This document shows positions 16,017 through 24,711 of a stretch of DNA of 64,000 bases, piece by piece. How positions within the stretch are numbered: the stretch's first letter is position 1; every line of letters begins with the position of its first letter. Origin of the DNA: Amycolatopsis sp. (GTDB taxonomy: Bacteria; Actinomycetota; Actinomycetes; Mycobacteriales; Pseudonocardiaceae); the NCBI RefSeq assembly GCF_025464955.1, contig NZ_JAODNM010000157.1:60315-124314 (forward strand), given 5' to 3'. Below the pieces are notes generated by a model. It was not told the DNA's origin and did not search any database. It saw only the letters and a program-made list of their open reading frames with translations. The position numbers were made by a program, and so were the translations under genes.

Positions 16017-19000
16017 CCGGCCCTCCACACACCGGCGAGCAGTCGCGCGCCGGCGAGGACGGTCCCGAGGTGCCGGCCGATCGTGTCGACGTTGGGTGGG
16101 TCGAGCAGCGAGAGGTGGTGTCCGGGAACGACGACGACGTCGAGGTCGGCGCACACCTGGTCCCAGCCTCGGGCCGGGTCCGTCCGGTCGAACCGGTGAT
16201 CCCGTAGTCCGCCGGGGATCGACTCCGCGGCGCTGTAGAACGTCACCGGCCCTGGGTAGGCCTCTGGGCAGTACCGCTCAAGCGAGCGAGTGTCGAGGAA
16301 GGACGTCCGCTGGTGGTGCAGGATCGCCTGGCTGACGTCGTTGTTGATCAACCCGCTGTCGCGCATGGTGTCGACAAGCAGTTGCACCTGCTCCTCGTCG
16401 TCCAGCCGGGCCATCTTCTCGAACGGCAGCTCGAGCCGGGCGCCATAGCTGGCCTCGAGGAACTCACCGAACCGCTCGAACCGCTTGGCGAGCAGCTCGA
16501 CGTCGCTCAGGCCGCTGTCGTTCGGCAACGGGATGATCGAGTCGATCAACGCGACGAGCTCGACTTCCTCACCGGCGTTGCGCAGCTGCTGAGCCATCTC
16601 GTAGGCGAGGAACCCGCCGAACGACCACCCGGCGAGCCGGTACGGCCCGTGCGGCTGCACTTCGCGGAGAACCGGCAGGTACTCGCGCACCCTGTCCTCG
16701 ACCGAAGAAACGCCTTCGATCCGATCGAACCCGTAAACGCCCACGCCCGGGTCAAGCAGCTGCGCCAGCTGCCGGTAGACGGCCGTGTCGCCCCCGCCGG
16801 GATGGAAGAAGAACAGCGGCGGCACGGTTCCGCGCTCTCGGAGCACGCGCAGCGGTGAGCCGCCGTGCTCCTCCTCCCGGAGGTGCTCGGCCATGCGCTC
16901 GATCGACGGGTGCTCGAACAGCTCCGAGATGGTGAGCTCGCGCCCGCTGCGTTCGGCCAGCAGAGCGGTGACCTGCTCGGCCTTCTCGCGGCTGCCGCCG
17001 ACGCCGTAGAAGTCCTGGGTGACACCGATGTCGACGCCCAGCACGTCCCGCCAGGCGCTGGCGACCAGCCGCTCGGCGGCGTCACGCGGACCGATCGGCG
17101 GGGCGGGACGTCGTTGCCGCACAGGCGCTTCCGCGGACGCCAGGCCCAGTTCGCCGAACAGCCAGTGCTCGGTGTCGGCGACGCTGCCGCCGCGCAACAT
17201 CAGCGAGACCGGCAGCGCCAGCCCGAAATCGTGCTGCACGGCGTTGCGGATGCGGACGGCCAGCAGCGAGTCCACGCCGAGCGCGCTCAGCGGGGACACC
17301 GTGTCGAGTTCGCCCGGATCGAAGCCGAGAACCGACGCGATCCGGCCGAGCAGCTGCGTGGAAACCACCGCGCGGGCTTCGGCGGGTGACAGGGCGATCG
17401 CGTTGTCCAGTCCCATCCATTGTCCCGACGTTCTCGCCGTAGTGGCATATCCGCCGAGGACCGTCTCGAAGAACGGGACTTCGGTCAGGTGCGGGAAGGT
17501 GGCAGCCAGCGCGGACGCGCGGAGCCGGATCGCCCCGGTGTGGGACGCGGTACCCCGCAGGACGGCCGACAGCACAGCCATTCCTTCCGCCGGGCCGATC
17601 GTGGTGAGCCAGGGGATGTCGAGCTCGGACGCCGCGCCGATCTCGGCCCAGGCACCCCAAGCGACCGAAGCGGCCGGCAGACCCTGTGCGCGCCGCATCG
17701 AGACGATCGCATCGACGTAGGCGTTGGCGGAGGAGTACGCCGGTTGCCCGGGGAAGCCGTGCAATCCGGCGACCGAGGAGAAGCCCGCCCACCAATCGAG
17801 TTCGAGGTCTTGGGTGGCCTCATGCAGCCGCCACGCGCCGTACGCCTTGGGCAACCAGGTTCGGTGCAGCGTGTCCGCGTCGAGCTGGATGGTCGTGCGG
17901 TCGTCGAACACGGCGGCCGCGTGCAACACGCCGCGAGGGGTGAACGATTCGGAGCCGGCGGCCTCCATCAACCGTTCCGCCACGCCGGGTTCGGCGATGT
18001 CACCGAGGACCACTTGCACTTCGGTGCCCGCCGCGGTCATCGCGTCGATCGCCGCCAGCGCGGCGGCCTTCGGCGCGGACCGCCCGTTGAGGACGAGCTT
18101 CCCGGCGCCGTCCGCCGCTAGCCAGCGCGCGATGTGCAGGCCGAGCCCGCCCAGGCCGCCGGTGATGACGTAACCGCCGTCAGCGCGAGTGAGTGGTGTG
18201 GTGAATGTGTCCGCAGCCGGGGAGGCAGTCCACTCCAGCCGCGACGCGTGGCGCTCGCCGTCGCGCCAGGCCACCTCATCGTCGGCCGCTGTCGCGAGTT
18301 CTCGCACGAGCCGCAGCGCGGACTCCTCCCGGTCCGACGCCGCCTCCAGGTCGACGATCGTGGCGCCCAGATCGGGATGTTCATACGCGAGTACGCGTAC
18401 CAGGCCGCGCAGTGCGGCGAAGGCGGGGGAGACACCGGTGGTCGCACCGGTCGTTACCAGTAGGAGCCGCGCTGCCCCCGAAGGACGTTCGATGAGTTCC
18501 CGGGTGATCTCGCTGATCGTCAGCACCGCGCGTTCGGCTTCGGCGAGCGCTTCGAGCCCGCGGCCCTCCTCCGGCAGAAGGAGCACAACTGAGCGCAGTG
18601 CCGGATCTCCCAGTGCGGCGCGGTCAGTGAGTGCGTCGATGCCGCGAGCGGTCAGCGCCGAGGCCATGGACGCACTTTCGTGGCCCAGCAGGAGAACTCG
18701 GCCCTCGGCGGGCTGCGCGGCTGGAGCCGGAACGGGCCGCCAGACCGGCTGCTGCAGCCGGTCGGTCAGCGGCGGGGCGAGCTCTTCCGGGCTGAACTCC
18801 CTCAGCACGACGTCGGTGGCTTCCAGCAGCACCCGGCCGCGGCCGTCGGTGACGTGTAGCTCCCCGATGAGGCGTCCGGTCTGTTCTGCCACCGAAACGT
18901 GCGCCAGCTCGGCTGCGGCGAGATCGCCGTAGACCCGGATAGTGCCGAATTCGCGAGGCAGGTGGACGGGCGCGTTGTTCCGTCCGGGACGGAACAACGC

Positions 19001-22000
19001 GACAGCGAACAATTGCAGGCAGGATTCGACGAGCGACGGGTGCAGAACCACCTGTGCGGCACGCGGGACCGTCTCGGGCAACGAAACCTGAGCCGTCGCG
19101 CGGACGCCGTCAGCGCTCGCTCGTGGCGCGTTCATGCCGCGCAGGGCGGGCCCGTAACCCAGGCCTGACGCGTTCAGCCAGCCGTAGACGTCGTCCAGTG
19201 GCACTGACGAGAACCCTGAAGTGTCCACTTCGGATAGGTACGTGTCCGAAATGGACGCCGTGGACACCGACACCTCGGCCGAAGCGTGCAACCGCCAGCC
19301 TTCGCTGTCCTTGGCGTGCACGGTGACTTCTGCGTGGCCGGGCTTTGTCGGGGTCAACGACGTCGTGACCGGCGTGCTCTTCCCCAGTGCCAGCGGCCGG
19401 TGAATCGTCACCGAGCCCACGGTGATCCGCTCGGCGGGGGCATCGAAGACCTCACGCGCGGCAGCGGCAGCGAGTTCCAGACAGACCGCGCCGGGCAGCG
19501 CCGGGACGGTGTCCCAGCTGTGCTCGGAAAGCCAGGGCACCGCGGTCGAGCCGAGGTCCGCCGACCAGACATGCTGAAGGCCGCCGGGGATCTCGATATG
19601 CGTCCCCAGCAACGGGTGTCGGCCCGAAGGCACCGCGGACGCGGCGGGTTTGGGCAGCCAGTGGCGGACGTGCCGCCACGGCGTGCCGGGCAGGTCGGTG
19701 ACCGAGCCTTCGACACGCGCCGGAGGAGTTTCCGAGGCCAGCTCCAGCATTCCGAGCTGGCTGTGGAAGTGGGCCGTCTCGTCGGCGCAGTTGCGCAGGC
19801 TGGACAGCACCCGGGTGCCGATGCTGCCCACGGCTTCGATGTTGTCGGTCAGGGCGTGGCGGAGCACCGGGTGCGGCGAGATCTCGAGGAACGTGCGGTA
19901 CCCGTCGGCCAGTGCGGCCGCGACGGCTCCGGCGAACCGCACGGGCTGCCGGAGGTTGCGGGCCCAGTACCCGGCGCCGAAGCCCGGCGCCTCACGCGGA
20001 TCGACCAATGCGGTGCTGTAGAAGCGGATGTCCGCGGTGCCGGGGCGCAGGTCCGTCAAGGCGTCGGCCAGCGTGCCGGTGACGCTGTCGACGATCGGCG
20101 AGTGCGCCGCGACGTCGAGGTTGATCAGCTTGGCCAGCAGCCCGCGGCCTTCGACCTCGGCCACCAGCTCCCGGACCTGAGCGCCCCGTCCGGCGATGAC
20201 GGTCTGGTTCGGCGCCGACAGCACGGCGACGTCCACATCGGACAGTCCATCGACGAGCTTGCCCGCTTCGTCCGCGGCGAGTTCCAGCAGTGCCATCGCG
20301 CCGTCCCCGGCCAGTGAGGCCAGCAGGCGCGAGCGCAGCGAGACGATCTTCGCGCCGTCGGCCTCGCTGAGGGCACCGGTCACGACCGCCGCCGTAACCT
20401 CGCCGAACGAATGCCCGATCACCGCGGCCGGGCGGACGCCGTGGGACGCCCACAGCTCGGCCAGCGCGAGTTGGATGCCGAACACGAGCGGCTGGACATG
20501 GTCCATGGTGGACGCTTCGACGCCGTCACGAAGGTCTTCAAGCAGTGAGAAGCCGCTTTCCGCGCGGATCAGCGGATCGAGCCGCCCGACCGCGTCGGCG
20601 AATACGGGCTCGTCGGCCAGCAGCCGTCGACCCATGCCCGCCCATTGCGAACCGTGCCCGGAAAACACGAACACGATGTCGCCGGCCGGGGCTCCGGCTG
20701 GGACGACCCCAGCCTCGCCACCCGCGGCGAGATCGCGCAGGCCCGAGGCCAACTCGACAGCGTCACGGGCCACGACAACCGCGCGTGTGCTGCCGTCGAG
20801 CCGCCGGGCGAGGGTGTGGTCGAGGTCGGCGAGCGGCACGTGCGTGCCGTCTTTCGCCAGCCAGCCTGCCAGTTTCCCGGCGGTGTCCGCGAGCCGCGAC
20901 TTGTCCGGCGCGGCGAGCAGGAACCGGCGGTGTCCGGTGGAGGGCGGCGTCACCGCTGTCGTCTCCGCCTGTTCGAGGACGACGTGCGCGTTGGTCCCGC
21001 CGAAGCCGAACCCGGAGACTCCGGCGATGGCAGGCCGTCCGTGTGACGGCCAGGTGCGCGCGGAGTCCACAACGGACAGTCGCAGCTCGTCGAAGTCGAT
21101 GTGCGGGTTGGCGCCGGTGTAGTTCAGGCTCGCCGGGATCCGCCCGTGGTCGAGTGCCAGTACGACTTTGATCAGGCCGACGATCCCGGCCGCGGCTTCG
21201 AGGTGGCCGAGGTTGCTCTTGACCGAGCCGAGCAGCAGCGGATTCTCCGGCACCCGACCGGCTCCCAGCACGGCGCCGAGCGCGCTGGCCTCGATCGGGT
21301 CGCCGAGCAGTGTGCCGGTGCCGTGCGCCTCGACGTAGTCGACTGTGGACGGATCGACGCCGGCGTTGCGGTACGCGGTGCGCAGCAATGCTTGCTGGGC
21401 TTCGGGGTTGGGGGCGGTGAGGCCGTTGGACCGGCCGTCGGAGTTGGTCGCCGAGCCGCGGATGAGCGCGAGCACGCGGTCGCCGTCGGCCTGGGCCTGT
21501 GAGAGCCGCTTGAGCACGACGACTCCGGCCCCTTCGGCACGCACGATGCCGTCGGCGCCGGCGGAGAACGGCTTGCACTTGCCGTCGGCCGAGCTGATGC
21601 CCATCTCGTCGAAGTTCGCCGTGACCGCGGGCCCCAGCAGCAGGTTCGCGCCGCCCACGAGGGCCAGGTCGCTCTCGCCGGAGCGCAGGCTCTGCACGGC
21701 GAGGTGGACCGCGGTCAACGAGGACGAGCACGCGGTGTCGATCGCCATGCTCGGTCCGCGCAGGTCGAGCGCGTACGACAGCCTGTTGGCCGCGATGGCC
21801 AGCGCGGCGCCGGTGCCGACCCAGGCGTCGACGCCTTCGAGGTCGCCCAGCGACAGCGAGCCGTACTCGGTGCCGCTGATGCCGACGAACACACCGGTCC
21901 GGCTGCCGCGCAGGGTCCGCGGCGCGATGCCCGCGTGCTCCAGGGCTTCCCAGGCGACCTCGAGCACCATGCGCTGCTGCGGGTCCATCCTGGCCGCCTC

Positions 22001-22495
22001 GCGCGGCACGATGCCGAAGAACTCCGCGTCGAAGCCGGCGACGTCGTCGAGGAACCCGCCCCAGCGCGTGGTGGTGCCGGTGTCGCCGTAGTCCGCCCAG
22101 CGGTCCGCGGCGACCTCGGAGATCGCCTCGCCGCCCTGGTCGAGCAGCCGCCAGAAACCGGCCGGGCCATGGGTGCCGCCGGGTAGGCGGCAGCCGAGCC
22201 CGACCACGGCGATCGGGTCTGCCGCGGGCGCCGGTTCCGGCGCGGATTCGACCTCGTCGTCGCCGGCCGTCAGTGCCTTGGCCAGCCGTTCGATGGTCGG
22301 GTGCTCCCACAGCAGCGTCGTCGACAGCGACCGGTCCAGCAGGTCTTCCAGCTCACCGGACAGTTCGACGGCGTCACGGGAGGAGAAGCCGTACTCGTCC
22401 AGCGGTTTGTGCCGGTCGATCTCGTCCGGCTCCACCTCGCAGGCCTCGGCCACCTGGCCGACGAGCCACGATTCGAGTTCTGCGACGGTGATCAT
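16013..22495 (-). CDS. Pks13-like type I polyketide synthase, ACP-KS-AT-DH-KR-ACP-ACP/PCP-TE
   Basis: 2160 residues; the ATGA overlap with the upstream ligase gene fixes the start. Domains: N-terminal carrier (YGFSSRDAVELSGELEDL, near residue 45), as in mycobacterial Pks13; ketosynthase about 93-510 with DTACSSSL near 254; acyltransferase about 605-900 with GHSFGE near 693; dehydratase fold about 955-1225; ketoreductase about 1435-1620 with GGLGGLG, FSSVAG and PAYSSANAY; carrier with LGVDSL near 1738; second carrier with GVGGSREKAEQ near 1829; thioesterase from 1890 with GWSFGG near 1955. The N-terminal carrier should accept an acyl chain from the adjacent acyl-AMP ligase. No enoylreductase is seen. 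The dehydratase motifs are altered (see findings). Product unknown. Confidence 0.93.
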   Translation of the reverse strand: MITVAELESWLVGQVAEACEVEPDEIDRHKPLDEYGFSSRDAVELSGELEDLLDRSLSTTLLWEHPTIERLAKALTAGDDEVESAPEPAPAADPIAVVGLGCRLPGGTHGPAGFWRLLDQGGEAISEVAADRWADYGDTGTTTRWGGFLDDVAGFDAEFFGIVPREAARMDPQQRMVLEVAWEALEHAGIAPRTLRGSRTGVFVGISGTEYGSLSLGDLEGVDAWVGTGAALAIAANRLSYALDLRGPSMAIDTACSSSLTAVHLAVQSLRSGESDLALVGGANLLLGPAVTANFDEMGISSADGKCKPFSAGADGIVRAEGAGVVVLKRLSQAQADGDRVLALIRGSATNSDGRSNGLTAPNPEAQQALLRTAYRNAGVDPSTVDYVEAHGTGTLLGDPIEASALGAVLGAGRVPENPLLLGSVKSNLGHLEAAAGIVGLIKVVLALDHGRIPASLNYTGANPHIDFDELRLSVVDSARTWPSHGRPAIAGVSGFGFGGTNAHVVLEQAETTAVTPPSTGHRRFLLAAPDKSRLADTAGKLAGWLAKDGTHVPLADLDHTLARRLDGSTRAVVVARDAVELASGLRDLAAGGEAGVVPAGAPAGDIVFVFSGHGSQWAGMGRRLLADEPVFADAVGRLDPLIRAESGFSLLEDLRDGVEASTMDHVQPLVFGIQLALAELWASHGVRPAAVIGHSFGEVTAAVVTGALSEADGAKIVSLRSRLLASLAGDGAMALLELAADEAGKLVDGLSDVDVAVLSAPNQTVIAGRGAQVRELVAEVEGRGLLAKLINLDVAAHSPIVDSVTGTLADALTDLRPGTADIRFYSTALVDPREAPGFGAGYWARNLRQPVRFAGAVAAALADGYRTFLEISPHPVLRHALTDNIEAVGSIGTRVLSSLRNCADETAHFHSQLGMLELASETPPARVEGSVTDLPGTPWRHVRHWLPKPAASAVPSGRHPLLGTHIEIPGGLQHVWSADLGSTAVPWLSEHSWDTVPALPGAVCLELAAAAAREVFDAPAERITVGSVTIHRPLALGKSTPVTTSLTPTKPGHAEVTVHAKDSEGWRLHASAEVSVSTASISDTYLSEVDTSGFSSVPLDDVYGWLNASGLGYGPALRGMNAPRASADGVRATAQVSLPETVPRAAQVVLHPSLVESCLQLFAVALFRPGRNNAPVHLPREFGTIRVYGDLAAAELAHVSVAEQTGRLIGELHVTDGRGRVLLEATDVVLREFSPEELAPPLTDRLQQPVWRPVPAPAAQPAEGRVLLLGHESASMASALTARGIDALTDRAALGDPALRSVVLLLPEEGRGLEALAEAERAVLTISEITRELIERPSGAARLLLVTTGATTGVSPAFAALRGLVRVLAYEHPDLGATIVDLEAASDREESALRLVRELATAADDEVAWRDGERHASRLEWTASPAADTFTTPLTRADGGYVITGGLGGLGLHIARWLAADGAGKLVLNGRSAPKAAALAAIDAMTAAGTEVQVVLGDIAEPGVAERLMEAAGSESFTPRGVLHAAAVFDDRTTIQLDADTLHRTWLPKAYGAWRLHEATQDLELDWWAGFSSVAGLHGFPGQPAYSSANAYVDAIVSMRRAQGLPAASVAWGAWAEIGAASELDIPWLTTIGPAEGMAVLSAVLRGTASHTGAIRLRASALAATFPHLTEVPFFETVLGGYATTARTSGQWMGLDNAIALSPAEARAVVSTQLLGRIASVLGFDPGELDTVSPLSALGVDSLLAVRIRNAVQHDFGLALPVSLMLRGGSVADTEHWLFGELGLASAEAPVRQRRPAPPIGPRDAAERLVASAWRDVLGVDIGVTQDFYGVGGSREKAEQVTALLAERSGRELTISELFEHPSIERMAEHLREEEHGGSPLRVLRERGTVPPLFFFHPGGGDTAVYRQLAQLLDPGVGVYGFDRIEGVSSVEDRVREYLPVLREVQPHGPYRLAGWSFGGFLAYEMAQQLRNAGEEVELVALIDSIIPLPNDSGLSDVELLAKRFERFGEFLEASYGARLELPFEKMARLDDEEQVQLLVDTMRDSGLINNDVSQAILHHQRTSFLDTRSLERYCPEAYPGPVTFYSAAESIPGGLRDHRFDRTDPARGWDQVCADLDVVVVPGHHLSLLDPPNVDTIGRHLGTVLAGARLLAGVWRAG

Positions 22496-24282
22496 GGGCG
22501 TTCGCTCGATTCTGCGGCTAGGTAGCGGTCCCTGGTGGCGGCGCGGGCGATCTTGCCGCTCGAGGTGCGCAGCACGCCGCCCGTGGGGACCAGCTGGAAT
22601 CCGCGCAGCTTGACGTCGTGGGCGGCGGAAATCGCGCGCCGGACGGCCTTCGCCACCTCGGCGTGGTCCGGTTCCCCGGCCTTGCGGTCGTACTCGGCGA
22701 CGATCGCGGCACCCTCCACCCCGTCGGCGGAGGTCACGGCGAACGCGGCGACCCGGTCGCGCTTGATCGTCGGGTGGGCGTCCTGCGCGGTGGTCTCCAG
22801 GTCCTGCGGGTAGTGGTTTTTCCCGTCGATGATGATCAGGTCCTTGATCCGGCCGGTGATGTAGAGCTGCCCCTCGTGGATCAGCCCGAGGTCGCCGGTG
22901 CGCAGCCAGGTCTTGCCCGGCTCGCCGTCGATCACGCCGCCGAACGTCTCCCGCGAGCGCTCCGGGGATTCCCAGTAACCGTCAGCGACATTCGGACCGT
23001 GGATCCAGATTTCACCGACTACGTTGTCAGCTCGCGCGACCGAGGTGGCCGGGTCGACAATGCGTACCAGCTGCCCGACTGGTCTGCCGGCGGAAACGAG
23101 TTCGAGCACGCTGTTCGACGACGTGTCGGCACCCGCCGGGAAAACGATTCCCCGATCCTCGGTGAGGCTCGCGCGATCAAAAGAGGTGATGGTCGGACCT
23201 TCTTCGCCGGTGTTCGTGACGAATACGGTCGCTTCGGCCAGTCCATAGGACGGCCGGTGCGCCGAAGGGGCGAACCCGTGCTTACCGAAAGCGTCCTGAA
23301 ATGCGGAAATGGTGCTCGGCCGGACCGGCTCGCTGCCGTTGATGGCGGCGCGGACCCCGGACAGGTCGAGGGTGGCCCGGTCGGCCTCCTTAACCTTCTT
23401 CACAGCGTATTCAAAGGCGAAGTTCGGGGCCGCGGTGAAGGCGGGGGAGAAATCGGACATCTGCCGCAACCAGCGCATCGGCTTCATGATGAAGTTGAAC
23501 GGGGTCATGAATACCGAGCGGGCGCCGGAGAACACCGGAATGCAGAGGAGCTGGACCAAGCCCATATCGTGGAAAAAGGGAATCCAGCCGACGCAGGCCC
23601 ATTCTTCGTCGACGCCGAACGCCTGGCCGGCCTGCCAGCAGTTCGCGGACACGGCGCGGTGCGTGATGACGGCTCCGGCCGGGGTCCGGGTGGAGCCGGA
23701 GGTGTACTGAAGATACGCGGGGGCGTCGAGGTCGATGACGGCGGGGGGTGGGGTGCCGGTACCCGGCGTGTCCACTGTGCTCGTGTCATCGAGCGTGTCG
23801 ACGGCGATGATCTGCTTCGGCATCGGGACCGCGCTGGTCTCGGCGAGCTCGCGTACAGCGGCCAAAGCCCCTTGGGAGGTAAGCCAAACCTCGGGCGCGC
23901 AGTCCGCGAGCGCGCCGACGAGCCGCGAGCCGTGCTGGCTCACTTCGGGGGCGAACAACGGCACCGCGACGGTGCCGGCGTGCAGCGCGGCGAGGAAGCC
24001 GACGACGTAGGTGAGGTCCTGCGGAGCCAGGATCGCGACCCGGCTGCCTGGTGCGGTGATCCTGGTCAGCTCGGCCGCCGTGGCACGCACCTTGACGGCG
24101 AGTTCGGCCCAGGTCAGCGTCTGTTCGGCGCCGTCCCGGTCGGCCGAATAATCGCGGTAGGTGAATGCCGGTTCGGCGGCGGCGGAGGACTCTGCCCGGT
24201 CGAACAAATAGCTGGTCAACGGACGTAGAGAGGGGACCAGGCCGTCCGTCGGCTCGGGGGACCGGCGCTCAGCCAAAGACAT
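22492..24282 (-). CDS. Fatty acyl-AMP ligase (FAAL), FadD32-like
   Basis: 596 residues from the ATG at 24282, which has GGGAG 7 nt upstream; a GTG at 24288 is too close to that site. It matches FadD32-type ligases over its full length: VAILAPQDLTYVVGFLAALHAGTVAVPLFAPE-like N-terminus, the adenylation motif YLQYTSGSTRTPAG, GWIPFFHDMGL, FTAAPNFAFEYAV, PSYGLAEATVFV, RTGDLG, and GRIKDLIIIDGKNHYPQDLE. FAALs activate fatty acids as acyl-adenylates and load them onto a carrier domain rather than CoA; the acceptor here should be the N-terminal carrier of the following synthase, whose start overlaps this stop. First gene of a three-gene operon. Confidence 0.94.
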   Translation of the reverse strand: MSLAERRSPEPTDGLVPSLRPLTSYLFDRAESSAAAEPAFTYRDYSADRDGAEQTLTWAELAVKVRATAAELTRITAPGSRVAILAPQDLTYVVGFLAALHAGTVAVPLFAPEVSQHGSRLVGALADCAPEVWLTSQGALAAVRELAETSAVPMPKQIIAVDTLDDTSTVDTPGTGTPPPAVIDLDAPAYLQYTSGSTRTPAGAVITHRAVSANCWQAGQAFGVDEEWACVGWIPFFHDMGLVQLLCIPVFSGARSVFMTPFNFIMKPMRWLRQMSDFSPAFTAAPNFAFEYAVKKVKEADRATLDLSGVRAAINGSEPVRPSTISAFQDAFGKHGFAPSAHRPSYGLAEATVFVTNTGEEGPTITSFDRASLTEDRGIVFPAGADTSSNSVLELVSAGRPVGQLVRIVDPATSVARADNVVGEIWIHGPNVADGYWESPERSRETFGGVIDGEPGKTWLRTGDLGLIHEGQLYITGRIKDLIIIDGKNHYPQDLETTAQDAHPTIKRDRVAAFAVTSADGVEGAAIVAEYDRKAGEPDHAEVAKAVRRAISAAHDVKLRGFQLVPTGGVLRTSSGKIARAATRDRYLAAESSERP

Positions 24283-24310
24283 GTGCACTCTCCCACATGT
24301 AGAAAGTACT

Positions 24311-24332
24311 TTTCGGGTTACGTTCAGGTTAC
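24311..24332 (-). promoter_or_regulatory. Tandem 11-bp direct repeat upstream of the FAAL operon
   Basis: On the minus strand GTAACCTGAAC (24332-24322) is followed directly by GTAACCCGAAA (24321-24311), 9 of 11 bases identical, 29-50 nt before the start codon. An 11-bp periodicity next to the -10 position is how SARP-type activators bind. That assignment is inference; no SARP gene lies in the window. Confidence 0.4.
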
Positions 24333-24541
24333 TTACGCGGTGCAGCAGTGATTTCGGAACTTCCCACAGTACGTCCCGGCGGTTTTCGCAATTCGCCCGG
24401 ATCCATTGTTGGGCAGCACCGGGGGCACTACTGGGACAGCGTTCACCGAGTGTGCAACGTCGTTGAGGAGGTCATCGCCGCGGGGGATCGGCGGTGACCG
24501 GACAATCACGCTTTCGGCTGATGAGTGAGCATGACCGTAGC

Positions 24542-24643
24542 GATCACGGCCACTACGCGCAAGCTGGCCCGAAAATCTATCCCCATTCGGGTGACAACCC
24601 TTCCTAGGGTCCGGCTACTCATAGTCACAAAGTGGCCGTGATC
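24542..24643. promoter_or_regulatory. 13-bp inverted repeat pair upstream of the MFS exporter
   Basis: GATCACGGCCACT (24542-24554) and AGTGGCCGTGATC (24631-24643) are perfect reverse complements 76 bp apart, the second ending 68 bp before the exporter start. They could be paired operator half-sites or whole sites for a looping regulator. The arms are too far apart for an ordinary terminator. Confidence 0.45.
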
Positions 24644-24711
24644 TGACCGTGATTGGTAACCACCGGGTGATTCCGGCGGGGGTGCCTCCAGGTCACTGAC
24701 CACCCCAAGTC

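Larger units (their letters stand above)
24283..24711. other. 429-bp divergent promoter region between the FAAL operon and the MFS exporter
   Basis: No gene was found. It holds the 11-bp direct repeats at 24311-24332 on the FAAL side and a 13-bp inverted repeat pair (24542-24554 and 24631-24643) on the exporter side, both listed separately. The remaining sequence is less GC-rich than the genes, as expected of promoter DNA. Confidence 0.6.

Noticed and set aside
20763..22310. Second long frame inside the ketosynthase region on the same strand
   Set aside because: A frame-shifted shadow of the synthase with Arg/Gly-rich low-complexity sequence; the KS and AT motifs are all in the main frame.
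15144..24282. Reading the FAAL-PKS-esterase operon as true mycolic acid biosynthesis
   Set aside because: The synthase carries DH and KR domains absent from Pks13, the esterase lacks a signal peptide, and no AccD4, Cmr reductase or arabinan genes are nearby.
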